Origin: Diphasiastrum complanatum
Taxonomy: Eukaryota > Streptophyta > Lycopodiopsida > Lycopodiales > Lycopodiaceae
NCBI GenBank assembly: GCA_029204225.1
Contig: CM055092.1
Span: 59,109,296-59,173,295 of the forward strand
Direction of reading: 5' to 3'
DNA length: 64,000 nt
Made by a program: the position numbers and the translations under genes. Positions within the stretch are counted from its first letter, which is position 1, and every line of letters starts with the position of its first letter. Positions 23,095-33,444 of the stretch are shown piece by piece. The notes beneath the pieces are model-generated. The model was not told the origin of the DNA, did no database searches, and saw nothing but the letters and a program-made list of their open reading frames with translations.

Positions 23095-24150
23095 TGTTCC
23101 CATCGGTTCTTCTGGGTTTGTCACTTCAATTATGTGGGAAGCTCTGGATGGATTTGCTCGTCGTTCTGATATGTTGCCAAAGCTTGGAAATTCTCAGGAA
23201 CCTTTGACACTTGTGAAGGTTAGTTTTCTAAGTGACAAATTTCTCTTCCGGCCTCTTTAGGTGGCTGCTTTTCTCGAAAGTTGGGCTTATGTTGCCTCTG
23301 CACTAATTTCCAAGTTTTAGCAGGGTAACCAGTCTCTTCTTCTTGATTCGGTAGCTCATGTAGAGACTGGCAATTTTGCTTTTCAACATGCTCTTTGCAC
23401 TGCTCGAGGTTTACTTCCACCGCTTGTACAGTCTTTGGTGTCTCCCTTTGAATCGTTGGTGGCAAATCAGTGACTGGTTTTTCAGAAGACTATCATGGAG
23501 CATCTTCACTCTTATTTCTTCAGTCAACTTATCAATGACTCACATTCAGATACTTGTCTTCTTTCATGTGCTGGTTCAGGTGCAGGGGCTTGGTTGGTCG
23601 CACGACCAGTTCTTCCTTTTTTGCGACTCAACAATGACTTGTTTATAACTGCCCTTCGAACCAGATTGGGACTTCAACATCCAATGTTAATTGGTCTCTT
23701 TAAGTGTTCATGTGGGCATGGTTTGGATTCCTTGGGTACTCATCTAATGTTGTGCCCTTTAGGTGGAGAACGTATTGTTTCACATGATTACATTCGTGAT
23801 GTTCTTGTTGCTATTGCTCATGATAATGGTTTTCATGTTGTTCAAGAATGGACACACATTTTACCAAGGCCTTCTTCGCAATTTTCTCGATGTCGAATTA
23901 ACCTTGTTCTCTCACGTGAGAGAATTCGCCCTCTAGGAAATGTTGTTATCGCTGATCCCTCTCGTCAGGACCTCCTTCGTCGTTCTTCCACCATGCAAAG
24001 GGCCGTTGCATCTCACGCAGCTCAAAAAAAGGAGCGATTGTATGTTCATGGGTTTTTCCATAATTTAATAATGAAAGTAGGGTTCTTCTTGTATGTTCAT
24101 GGGTTTTTCCATCATTCAATAATAAAGCACACATTTTTAGATGACAAGTG
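23095..24150 (+). pseudogene. 3' end of a non-LTR retrotransposon: RT C-terminus with CxCG zinc motif and possible endonuclease
   Basis: Plus-strand frames read FARRSDMLPKLGNSQEPLTL, then after TAG, AAFLESWAYVASALISKF, and after another stop LDSVAHVETGNFAFQHALC. After a TGA (about 23471) the longest frame has GAGAWLVARPVLPFLRLNND, ALRTRLGL, CSCGHGLDSLGTHLMLCPLGG (C-C-H-C), HDYIRDVLVAIA and LGNVVIADPSR. This order is typical of C-termini of non-LTR or R2-like elements, with a degenerate restriction-like endonuclease after the zinc motif. Two expected acidic positions read Asn (RINL, LGNVV). The catalytic RT core is absent. The clade is inferred. Confidence 0.65.
24038..24111 (+). repeat. 51-bp-spaced direct repeat
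   Basis: A 23-bp identical phrase beginning TTGTATGTTCATGGG occurs at 24038-24060 and 24089-24111, with similar flanks ending ATAATGAAAG and ATAATAAAG. It looks like a local duplication at the tail of the non-LTR fragment, just upstream of MAD2. Confidence 0.8.
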
Positions 24151-24327
24151 AAAGGAGTAGGCAAAAAGACTTGGTGGTGGTGTGAAACCACCCTAGTAGA
24201 ACGGCTGGGCTCTCCATGTGCAGATCTCTCCTGCTCTTTCTTCTCACCTCTTCTTGGCGCCCGAGTGAGTCCTATCCCATCCATACGTCGTGCAAAATAT
24301 TGGAGTGAGGTAGCTGAGATGCTTGGA

Positions 24328-27300
24328 ATGGCGATCGCACAGTCGACGCGGGACATTATCACCCTCAAGGGATCGGCTGCTCTCGTGGGAGAATTTTTCT
24401 GTAAGTCTAGTTTTTCTCAACTATACAACAACTGATTACTACTCTGGACAGCATCTGTCAGCTTGAAAATCACGGAGGCCTGGAGCAAACTTCAACCTCT
24501 TGGCCTCTTTCATCTTGCTTGGGCTTTTACTCTCTCGGGTAATTTGTGTTTTGAACAGTTTCAGGTTATACTCACTTTCATCGTGCTAAGTTAACGCCAT
24601 TCTCATCCTTTCTTATCTAAGCATTATCTTCTTCGCGTAAAAGACAGACAAAGTTTACATCAGTTAGTGTTTCGATCGGACAAAAAAAATCTGATGCAGT
24701 AAACATGATATACCAGTACCATATTTCCCAGGATAACTTATATTGCTATTTTTTAGTCTTATCGAGTTCATTTACGTTAGAACTTAGAAGCCAGATAGTT
24801 GTTGGACTAAGTCGGAATTTGTATTGCCAAGGAAGTACCGTGTTGGAAAAACGACATTCTACGGAGTGCTCCGGTGTCAACTAGCACCAGCCTGGCCACC
24901 CACCAAGACATCCTCAAAGTTGGACACTGTCTGCAGCCCTTATCATTTATGTAATAAACGAGGTCTCTTTGCTCGTTTTGCTAGCAGGCGAGGCTGTTGC
25001 GCAGGTGACGACATCTTACGTCATAAAGTGAGAGAATCAAAATGATTCATGCGATATATAGTTAGGGTCATAGATAAGGAAAAAATTGTGGTCGTCAGCA
25101 ATGAACATGTAATGACCCAAAATACTTTTTTAACCAGAACATTTAACCTGATGTCATGTTGGAAGTTCTAGTTAACAACTTCATATACAATCAAGTTGTG
25201 AATCCAAGCGACACATTGTGCATTGTGAATAAATGCTAGAATATATTTACAATCACTTGAGAGTGTAGCTATAAGCAGAAGGATGACATGACAATGAAGA
25301 TGCTTTTTAATCGGAAAAATTCATGACCTAAACAAGGTCCAAAATACTTTGAAAATGTTTTTTAATTGCAGTTATGTGTATATTGGAGATAAACAATTGG
25401 CAGATTACCATCAAATTTCAAGCTGTGAGGAGATCCTTTGAAGCTTGATTTCTACACAAAGTTTTGTTCAATTGATAGTTTTCAGGTCTTAGCTTCTTGG
25501 GTTTGAAAGTTTTAGCTGGTCGCTGCAAGCCATACACTTCACTTATGCAGGAGAAAACAAAGATTACTATGCTTCTAAAGGAGGGCATAGCTTCCTACTG
25601 CACAAGGCTACTTCGGCCACAAAAGGATGGTTTCCCTTTAATGCTTTGATGACACACCCCATCAAGGTGCACATCATTCAGAAACTGGTTAGCATGTGCA
25701 ATTGCCTGTGATGCCCTGCTCATCTCTACATACATCGAACCCAAGCCCCCTCTCGCAATACTTGTAGGGCGCCCCCTAGGCCTAATCAGAGGAAAAAGTG
25801 GCTCCGCTTGTGTCTCCACATCAAGGTCCGCTAGCAACTGCTCCATGTCAAAACCCCCCTCCCCTTCCCTCCTCATCCACCCACTCCTCTAATCTATTGG
25901 GTAATCCCCCCTCTCCTCCCATGAAACCTCATCTTCCTCCTCCCTCTCCTGTCTCCTCCTCTCAACTGGTCTATTGTGGCTCGTGCAGAGCGGGCCTCGA
26001 CATCCATTAGTTTGTGTAGATCCCGAAAGATATCACCCTCAACATCGAACTGCATAGGAGGTGCTCAAGGAATGGTGGCCTCCTTGTCGAGCATGGAGGA
26101 GTCAAGGTTCACCTGCAACCACAACAGATACCGAGTTGTCATAAAACTTTCATTCCTGAATTAACAAGATTCCACAATACTAGCATTACAAAAAGCAATA
26201 CATATCAACCTTGGTGTTAAAGTAAACTAATTTCCGTTTGACCACCCTCTCTACCGCACTGTCGTAACATCCGTGCATTGCTGGATACGTAGACCGGCGT
26301 TGGCTTGCACTGTCCAATCGAGAGCCTGTTCCTCTTCTTTGTATGATGCATGAACCAAATGCTTCAATTTCACTCGCAGGCGGGAGCTGAATAGTCCTGT
26401 GACAACAGTCTCTCCGCCAACCGCTAGAGATTTGGCGGTGGAGCAGCCCTGACAACCCCACCATGTCATAGGCGCAATTGGTCCTCCCTCCGTATCCCAA
26501 AATGCCTGATAAATCGCTCCAACTTCAGCAAGTCTGCCTCGATGTTGCTGAGGTGCTCACGTAGTGGCAAAAGAACCATTTCACGTGTCAATGTTTGTAG
26601 GAGCAGGATTGTACGAGCATGAATCAAGCACTCTATAGTTAAATTGAAAATTGTTTCGGTATTTAATACTTGGCCCATAGACTTGCCTTGTATACTCCAG
26701 CCATCCTCAGTGGAGCTCCATGAAGTACTATCGTCTGGTGGTGCGCCACAACATGTGGGCTACCGCATGGATGGGTCTGTTTAGATGAGCTTAAGGATGG
26801 TTGTTTTCTTCTCAGGCCAAGGCCAATGTCTTCAATAACAAAAACTACTAACCTTAGAGGATATTTCAGCTAGGCTGTTGTGGTTTCCTTGCAAGCTTCT
26901 GTTTAAGACTTTGGTTGATGAAGTTCCTGTTTATGCAATGTAGCCTTAAATTTTGATTCTTCAGGAATTTTGTTCAAATGATTTGTGATTTAATTTAGCA
27001 GATTCCACTTTCATTACCTGATTAAAATGGTGCCCAACCTTCTTGGTATCATCTATCAAGGTTTGAAACTTCACTGGAGTCCTATTGTTCTTTGACACAG
27101 CTTTTAGTCGATTCATTATCTCCATTTAAGACTTGCTTGCACTGTGCCTTTATTTCCCCAGTGAAAGAGGAAAGGGGCTTTGAACTTTCAGTATGTGTAC
27201 AGTGTGTTGTCTTTGTTGTATGTGTCCCTATGTTCTTCATTAGTACCTTTTAATTTCTATTTTGCCGCAGCAGAAAAATGCAGGTAATTTTTCATGACCA

Positions 27301-29008
27301 ATCTGTAAAATAGGCTGACTGAAGGTTTATGATTGTTCTGGCAGGCTATGCAGTGAACAGGTGCATAATAATATCTACTCACGACTAGTTCTTCTTAGTA
27401 AAAATCTTGTCGCTTTCAAGTTGCAGGAACTCTTTCAATTGCTATCTTGTTATCAAGGCTTATACAGTTTGTGGCTTTCTTAACTTTCAAGTTTCATTGG
27501 TTAGTCCTGTTTTTTCTACATTTTACTCAATATTGCTTTACTTTTGGAAATCCCAGCTAGCTCTATAGCATTTGGCTTTGATCTGATACACATTTTGGAG
27601 TTGCGTTTGCTAGCATTCTTTTCCAGCGAGGGGTCTATCCTACAGATCAGTTTGATAAGGTCAAAAAGTATGGGCTAACGATGCTTGTTTCAGAAGAAGA
27701 GAGGGTGAAAAGTTACATTACTACTGTCACCTCACACATCGGAAGTAAGTACGTCTTGCTATGCTGATGTTCTACTGGTTATCTGAGTACTTCTATCTTC
27801 CCAAATTCTGTTCATTTCAGAAACGCAGTCTCTGTGTGCATGCACTCTCACACACATGAAAGAAAGAGATGTCCGATTGCTTTCATGATCTCAAGAGCGA
27901 CAAGGGCATGGTCAGTCTTATCATTGTTTTCGTGATAAATGTGCTCACTTCAACATATATTGTTTAAGACCAGTTAAAATAATTGTAGGTTCTCCGATAA
28001 TCTGACTACATTTGTATAACATGTACAGTCATTGAATGGATATTGCAAACCAAATTTAAAAGGCTCAAGGTTGGTTAATCACTGGCACGGGATGGAGTTT
28101 CTGTAGCTTTTGGCCATGACTTTACTTATTTTTGACTTATTGTTCTAGCACTATTTTATTTGTGCAGACTGGTTGGAAACTGGAAAAGTCCAACGAGTTG
28201 TCTTGGTTATATCAAGCATAGCCACAAAGGAGGTGCTTGAGAGATGGAATTTCTTGATACAGACTGACAGGGAAGTTACAGACAAGGGGTGAGTTCAACA
28301 GTCCTGATTCTTTACAGCTTTTAGTGCCCCGTCCTCCCGCCCCCCGACTCATCACGCTGATTATTTGTTGTTCTTGGTTCAGCATACTACGGCAAAAGAG
28401 TGACAAGGAAATAATGGGGGAAATTCAAGCTATCATGAGACAGATAACTTCCAGTGTCACATTTCTTCCAAACTTGGAAGAGCCATGTACATTCTTGCGC
28501 CTTTTCTTATTACAAATGATCTCTTTTGGTTTTTTGAAATACCTCTGGTTGACGTTTATCAGGCTCTAGAAGCCTAGGCATGAGAGAATTATATTAATCA
28601 ATCTTCATTCTTCTTCTTCAGAGGACTAGTAGGTGAATAGTTGAACTATTTGTTGAAATATGAGGAGGCACTAGCTTGATGATTTGTACTTTTGGAGTTT
28701 GTTCAGGCTCTTTTGAGTTACTTGTACATACTGATAAGGACTTTGAGGCTCCAAACACTTGGGAGGACAGTGATGCAAAGCTCATTAAGAAAGGTCAAGA
28801 AGTCAAGTTACGATCTTTTGACACAAAGGTACCACTTCAAGTTTACTGCAATAGGCACTCCATGCCAAAAAGTTCCTGTGGCAACAGTTTTTCACTTTAG
28901 TCTATAACCAGCCACTGTCAGGACGTGAATTAACGGGGGATGCTCTGCCCTCAGGTTCATAAAATCGATTCCTTGGTGGCATACAAGCTGGATGACACAG
29001 ATGTCTGA
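24328..29008 (+). CDS. MAD2: mitotic spindle-assembly checkpoint protein MAD2 (six exons)
   Basis: Exons 24328-24400, 27601-27744, 28168-28288, 28383-28486, 28707-28828 and 28955-29008 each meet GT-AG borders and join in frame to 205 residues plus TGA, the usual MAD2 length. The protein is one HORMA domain: RDIITLKGSAALVGEFF, ILFQRGVYP, VKKYGLTMLVSEEE, WLETGKVQRVVLVI, EVLERWNF, KSDKEIMGEIQAIMRQI, TWEDSDAKLI, LRSFDTK and HKIDSLVAYKLDD (C-terminal safety belt). MAD2 binds CDC20 and MAD1 at unattached kinetochores and inhibits the anaphase-promoting complex. The ATG at 24328 is chosen because it gives MA and has G at +4; an in-frame ATG at 24319 adds three residues. The exon 2 acceptor has a weak pyrimidine tract and leaves the protein about one residue short after EFF. 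Intron 1 is about 3.2 kb. Confidence 0.92.
25595..26680 (-). pseudogene. hAT transposase C-terminal fragment inside MAD2 intron 1
   Basis: Minus-strand frames near 26290-26470 give WWGCQGCSTAKSLAV, then in another frame LSQDYSAPACE-stop-N-stop-S and MHHTKKRNRLSI. These match the hAT dimerisation signature (WW..G, LSQ..S, ACERNWS, HTKKRNRL). In the ERNWS signature Arg and Trp codons have become TGA, which fits C-to-T and G-to-A decay. Upstream (26466-26678) a helical segment ends LLKLERFIRHFGI. Downstream pieces (MQFDVEGDIFRDLHKLMDVE near 26000-26060 and the 93-residue frame at 25595-25876) are plausible tails but not diagnostic. No terminal inverted repeats were found. Confidence 0.65.
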
Positions 29009-29579
29009 AATATCAAGGGCATGCTCAGAGTAAATTTTGGTCCTTCTGGTGCATCTGTTGAGGATTTTTTATCGAGTCATCTTTGGTTAGTGAATTAAGC
29101 GCACAATTTCACCTGAGTTTTTAAAGTTTGAATCATGATGCACATGGTTCCAGATTTGCATATCAAGAAGCTGGGCATGAAAAATATAGTTGCCTGCCCA
29201 AGGATGTAATGACAGCATGTCGACACATGTCTACTTTGTATGATGGAATAGCAGCTGTTACATCATTTCTAGTAAATTTAATGAAGCTTGTTTTCTTTAG
29301 TGTAAGGTGTGAGCAGATACAGGGAGGACTTTCTTTTTAAAACAAACTTGCATTGTTTATGATTCCAAACAGTGAGATTGATAAAGAAACACCCTCTTAT
29401 AATTAAATGTAGGTCTTTCAGGTCCAAGATGCAGCTTGACTAGCAGAATAAGCTTTCCTACATTCGTAATGGTATATCTTTTATTGTATTGTTGACATTA
29501 GTCTTTTTTAATAATTTGAAGAACTTAGGAAAGGTACGTGGCTCTTATAGATTGGTTACTCCCTCAGGTATGGTGTTCT
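29009..29579 (+). other. 3' flank of MAD2
   Basis: Presumed 3' UTR and downstream sequence. Short ORFs have no recognisable motif. Confidence 0.4.
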
Positions 29580-29980
29580 TTCTGCACTTTTGTGCTTCAT
29601 CCAGGAGACACAACGAAAACTTTTGGGCAGTCCTGTTACAAGCCTTCATGGATCTTTCAAGAAATGTGTTTCATTTAAGTGCTCAGCTATTTGGTGATTG
29701 GTTACTTTATCAGCAGAAAGTGGTGGATGAGCATACAGTTGCAACAATATTAAACTGAAAAAGTGAGTAGCAGAAGTTGGATATTTCTCATGCATCTTAT
29801 GATTTCATACTTGTTGATCAATCAATGGACTTGTTCTTGCAAAGATGTGGTTTTTTTTTGTGCACTTTGGTACTTAATCCAGGGATTGAATCCCGCTTGA
29901 AGATTCTTAAGTTGTCTTGTTACAATGCTTCATGCATCTTCTAGGGATGTGTCTGATTTAAGTGTTCAGATAATTTGGAA
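29580..29980 (+). repeat. diverged direct repeat of about 120 bp, spaced about 280 bp
   Basis: 29580-29700 and 29858-29980 share the order GCACTTT, TACTTAATCCAGG or TGCTTCATCCAGG, TGTTACAA, CTTCATG, GGATG/AAATGTGT and TTTAAGTG(T/C)TCAG. They clearly derive from one ancestor. No known family is recognised. Confidence 0.6.
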
Positions 29981-32627
29981 GATATTCGATACCATACCAG
30001 CAAAACGTGTTAGGTTAAGCAGCTATTTGCGAATGTATTCGACCGTATAAGCAAATAATGAAATTGTTCACTACTTGTGCTTATGATCTTTTCATGATAG
30101 ATAGCAAAAATTTTATGCTTGCATGAGCTCCATCATGGCCCTAAACCTTTCAAATGTGTGACCGTAGGGATGATGACAAGTTTTTAAGTTTTTTTTACCA
30201 TCATGAGCCTCATGAAACATATAGGGGAAAACTCAGGCCTAAAAATGGCTTGGGCTAGGGTCAGTTTTCAAGTTTGAGCCCTTGGAGCTACATGCAAAGG
30301 ATAATTGAGCATTTCAATCTTGTTGGAGTTTCACTATAGCATTTCAAATGGCAAAATCCTGTTTAGACTGGCTCTAATACCAATGTAAAGTCCTACACTC
30401 TGATTGTTACAAAATTGAGACATGAGACATTCACTTTTCAAACAAGTTCGAATGCTTTTAATCAATCAATTCAAGTGTGGATGGTCTATGCTTTGGTTTA
30501 TATGTGAGCCAACTTATCTCTGTGTTGTAAGAAACTTTGTATTCTACAAGTATGCTTGGCATTTTTTTATAGGTAAGTTTACTAAGAAAGTCTTCATTTC
30601 CTCAAAAATCATGCCTATCACAAGCTTGAACATTTGATGCCATTTTGGAATAGATTCGAAGTGGCTGTATTGGTTATAACAACTACAATTTATGGGGAAT
30701 GTTAGGGTAGTCTTGGTAAGCATCTAGAAAAACTATAAATGCCGGACCACTGGGCATTAAAAAGTCAGGGAGGAGGGAGAGGTACTAGCAGAGATGGGTA
30801 GCATGGTAGGAAGAGTCAAGAGTTGGCTCCCAACCGTCTAGATTGAAAGAGGAGTTTGCAGCAATGTGTAGGTCAAGAGCAGAGAGAAGCAAGATTTTGT
30901 TTTATCTTGGTGTAGAACAGGCTTCCAAGTGGGTGTTCTCTTAGTATTTTCACTTGCATGTCACTAAGATACATCGGTATCGGGTTTCTCCATAACCATA
31001 TGAAGTATTGTCGATATTAGCCAGGTTTTGACAGTTTTTTAGTTTTTGCTTAACTTAGGGTAGATCTGAATTTTCAGCAAGTGTACTTTTAGTTAGGGTT
31101 TCATTAATTGTTGAATTAATGACTGCATCTCGAAATTTTGCAAGATTTTTGGTTCTAGATTATGATTTAGTCAAAAATTGTTTGTTTGGCTATAAAAGTG
31201 TAGTAAGAGCTATGATCTAGCAAAATCAAAATAATTGATGGTTGTCATGGATTGATTTGAGTTGCATGTGATCAATATGTGGATGCACGAGGTAGAAATC
31301 AACTGAAAAATTTCGAAAAACTGTCAAAATTGATGATTTTTTGCAAGTTTGTCCATAAATTTGATTGCACATGGTTGTAAATTGCTTTGTATACTTTGCA
31401 TGAGTGTTTTGCAAGATCTCGTGAAGTTTTCCAAGAAGTAGAAAAAAGAATTCCATTTCTAGAAGGCGTAGAAGGCCCAAAATAAGTTGAAAAGGGCTTG
31501 TTTTTATGTTTTTATGTCGACTCATGGTGATAAATCCATAAGAGGATTAATGGAGTCAATCCAGCCTATTTAGTATCTCTCTTGGCCTTCTCGACAAGCT
31601 ATCAGACTTGCAGTTTGATTGCCAGAGGCTTATGCTTCGTCTCTCCGAAACTGAAAGCTAGTGCGTCCCTCGTCGATGGACTTTTTTTTTGTTTTTAGCC
31701 TATATTGCGTCTCTGGCCCTAATTGAAGGCTTCATGGAAATCTGATGGATTGTTAGAGATTGTTGGTAGAGCCTTTTGGAGTGCATGCATAGCAATTTGG
31801 TGTTTTGAGCACATGCCTCTAGAAAAAGTGCACCTCCAAAATTTTTGCACTCTATGTATTTGCACGTGTGGGGATAACGTGGCATGGTGATGGTAATGGT
31901 GATGTGGTAGTCATCTCAAAAACATGCTTATCTTTTGTATTGAGCTTTATAGCAACCAATTTGGTGTGCTGTAACTCAAGTTATGGCCGTTTGAAGTTTT
32001 GCTATTTTGTGAGTAAAATTTGCTAAAAATTCAAATTGTTCTGATGCATGTCTGCTTTTTCCTATGTTAGGGTACTATGTGTAAAAATTGGCAAATATTA
32101 GCTTGATAAACATATAGTTTATTGTACATTTTGTAATCCACGTGTGTGAGCATGTTCACACATGTGCGAATAGGCCTAGGGTTTTTAGGTCCTAATCATA
32201 GGAGTTAGAGATGAAGTTTGGTCAAGTTTTCTAACTGAATTTAGGAGCTACCTCCAAAAATCAAGGAAGTTGGTATTGATCTAACTATCATAGATGGTAT
32301 ACCTAATGGTTAGGTCAAATTGATTTGAGTAGGTCAACATAATGTTTTTTTGGTTCCTAAACACGTGTTGTACCTGCTCAGCCAGCCAATGATAGGATCT
32401 TCTTTGTACTTGCAAATCACACAATCAATGTGAGAGAGATCGTGATTTTGGAGCAATTGACAATTTGAAACTTTTACACCATTTGTATTGGAATTTTTTG
32501 ATATGAATGCAATCTAAACTTAGTAAAGTTTATTCTTTGATATTAGGATGTACTTCAAATCGATTTTCATACGTGTGAACAGTACATGAAGTGTCTTGAT
32601 CAATAATTGATTGTTCTTGCTTGTTTA
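29981..32627. other. AT-rich spacer with possible LTR remnant
   Basis: A minus-strand PBS-like TGGTATTAGAGCC lies at 30366-30378, so an eroded LTR may extend to the right. A CTATAAATG TATA-like site is at about 30733. CACGTG sites occur at 31863-31868 and 32139-32144. No convincing coding sequence. Confidence 0.35.
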
Positions 32628-33183
32628 GATCAAAGGGAAAAGATAACAAGGACAAGAAAATGCTAAAATGCTTCTTTTGTGGAAAGAAGAGACATTTTGC
32701 ATGCGAGTGTTTCAAGAGGAGAGATGCACAAGGAAGTCAAGCAAACTTAAGCAAAGAAGAATGTGATGATCCTTACATTGAGGAGGAGTCACTAATGGTG
32801 TCTAACTTCCCGTCAACAAGTCTCAAAGGTGAAAAAGAATCATGGTGGATAGATAGTGGGGCAAGCTCCCACATGACAAGTCACAAAGAGTATTTCTGTC
32901 AAATCATATCTTTTGATAGATCTAAGAAGCTTATTCATTCAACAAGTGATATGAAATACAAGATTGAGGGAGTAAGATTAGTTCCTATGTGTCTTGAATC
33001 TACCAAGAAGTCATGCTTGAGAGAGTGTTGTATGTTCTTGACATTACAAGGAATTTGCTAAGTGTTGGGCAATTCATCGACAAGTGCTTCTTTGATACAT
33101 TTGAAAGAGATTCTTGCTTGATAATGAGGATTGGAAATGTTATTGTCAAAGGAATAAAAGATGGTAGACTTTTCATGTATTAG
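32628..33183 (+). pseudogene. copia gag C-terminus and protease fragment
   Basis: The plus frame gives KMLKCFFCGKKRHFACECFK (CX2CX4HX4C zinc knuckle) and WWIDSGASSHMTSHKEYF (DSG protease active site). A frameshift near 33045 leads to LLSVGQFIDKCFFDTFERDS and GIKDGRLF. It is cut at about 33183, just before the SINE-like unit, and lacks the gag N-terminus. It lies on the opposite strand to the copia remains to its right, so it is a separate insertion. Confidence 0.85.
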
Positions 33184-33225
33184 AAAGTGTCAAGGCTATA
33201 GCCCTTGCACAACACTCTAGGAACA

Positions 33226-33444
33226 CAAATGGACGGGTAGCTCAGTGGTAGAACACCTCACTAGACTGGGGAAGGTCCTAGATTCAATCCCTAGCCCGAC
33301 CACACACACCAAGTGTAAAAACTTTTCACATGGTATCAGAGCCATGGTTGCCAAGTGTGGTCCAGGCGGGCAATAGCTAAAAAGGGCTATGCCCCTCAAT
33401 GATAAAATCACATTCTTCTATTCATAATAGAGTGCAATTTTTTT
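33226..33444 (+). mobile_element. tRNA-derived SINE-like element
   Basis: A tRNA-like head (33226-33300) has an A box TAGCTCAGTGG, a B box region AGATTCAATCC, a 5-bp anticodon-type stem CCTCA/TGGGG, a T-stem CTAGA/CCTAG and a near-complete acceptor stem GGACGGG/CCCGACC. A non-tRNA body follows and ends in T7 (33438-33444). Just after the head is TGGTATCAGAGCCATGG (33332-33348), identical in its first 14 bases to a PBS for initiator-Met tRNA. CAAAT flanks both sides but is too short to prove a target duplication. Alternatively a tRNA pseudogene fused to an LTR end. No second copy is in the window. Confidence 0.6.

Noticed and set aside
23219-23260. 42-bp GT-AG intron in the non-LTR fragment
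   Set aside because: Too short for a plant intron and a multiple of three; a simple in-frame stop in a pseudogene explains it.
28692-28907. Separate plus-strand ORF over MAD2 exon 5
   Set aside because: Alternate frame of a well-supported exon.
33226-33300. Functional tRNA gene
   Set aside because: D-stem, T-stem and acceptor stem each carry a mismatch, the anticodon loop is one base short, and the unit continues into a non-tRNA body with poly(T) end. A SINE-like head or pseudogene fits better.
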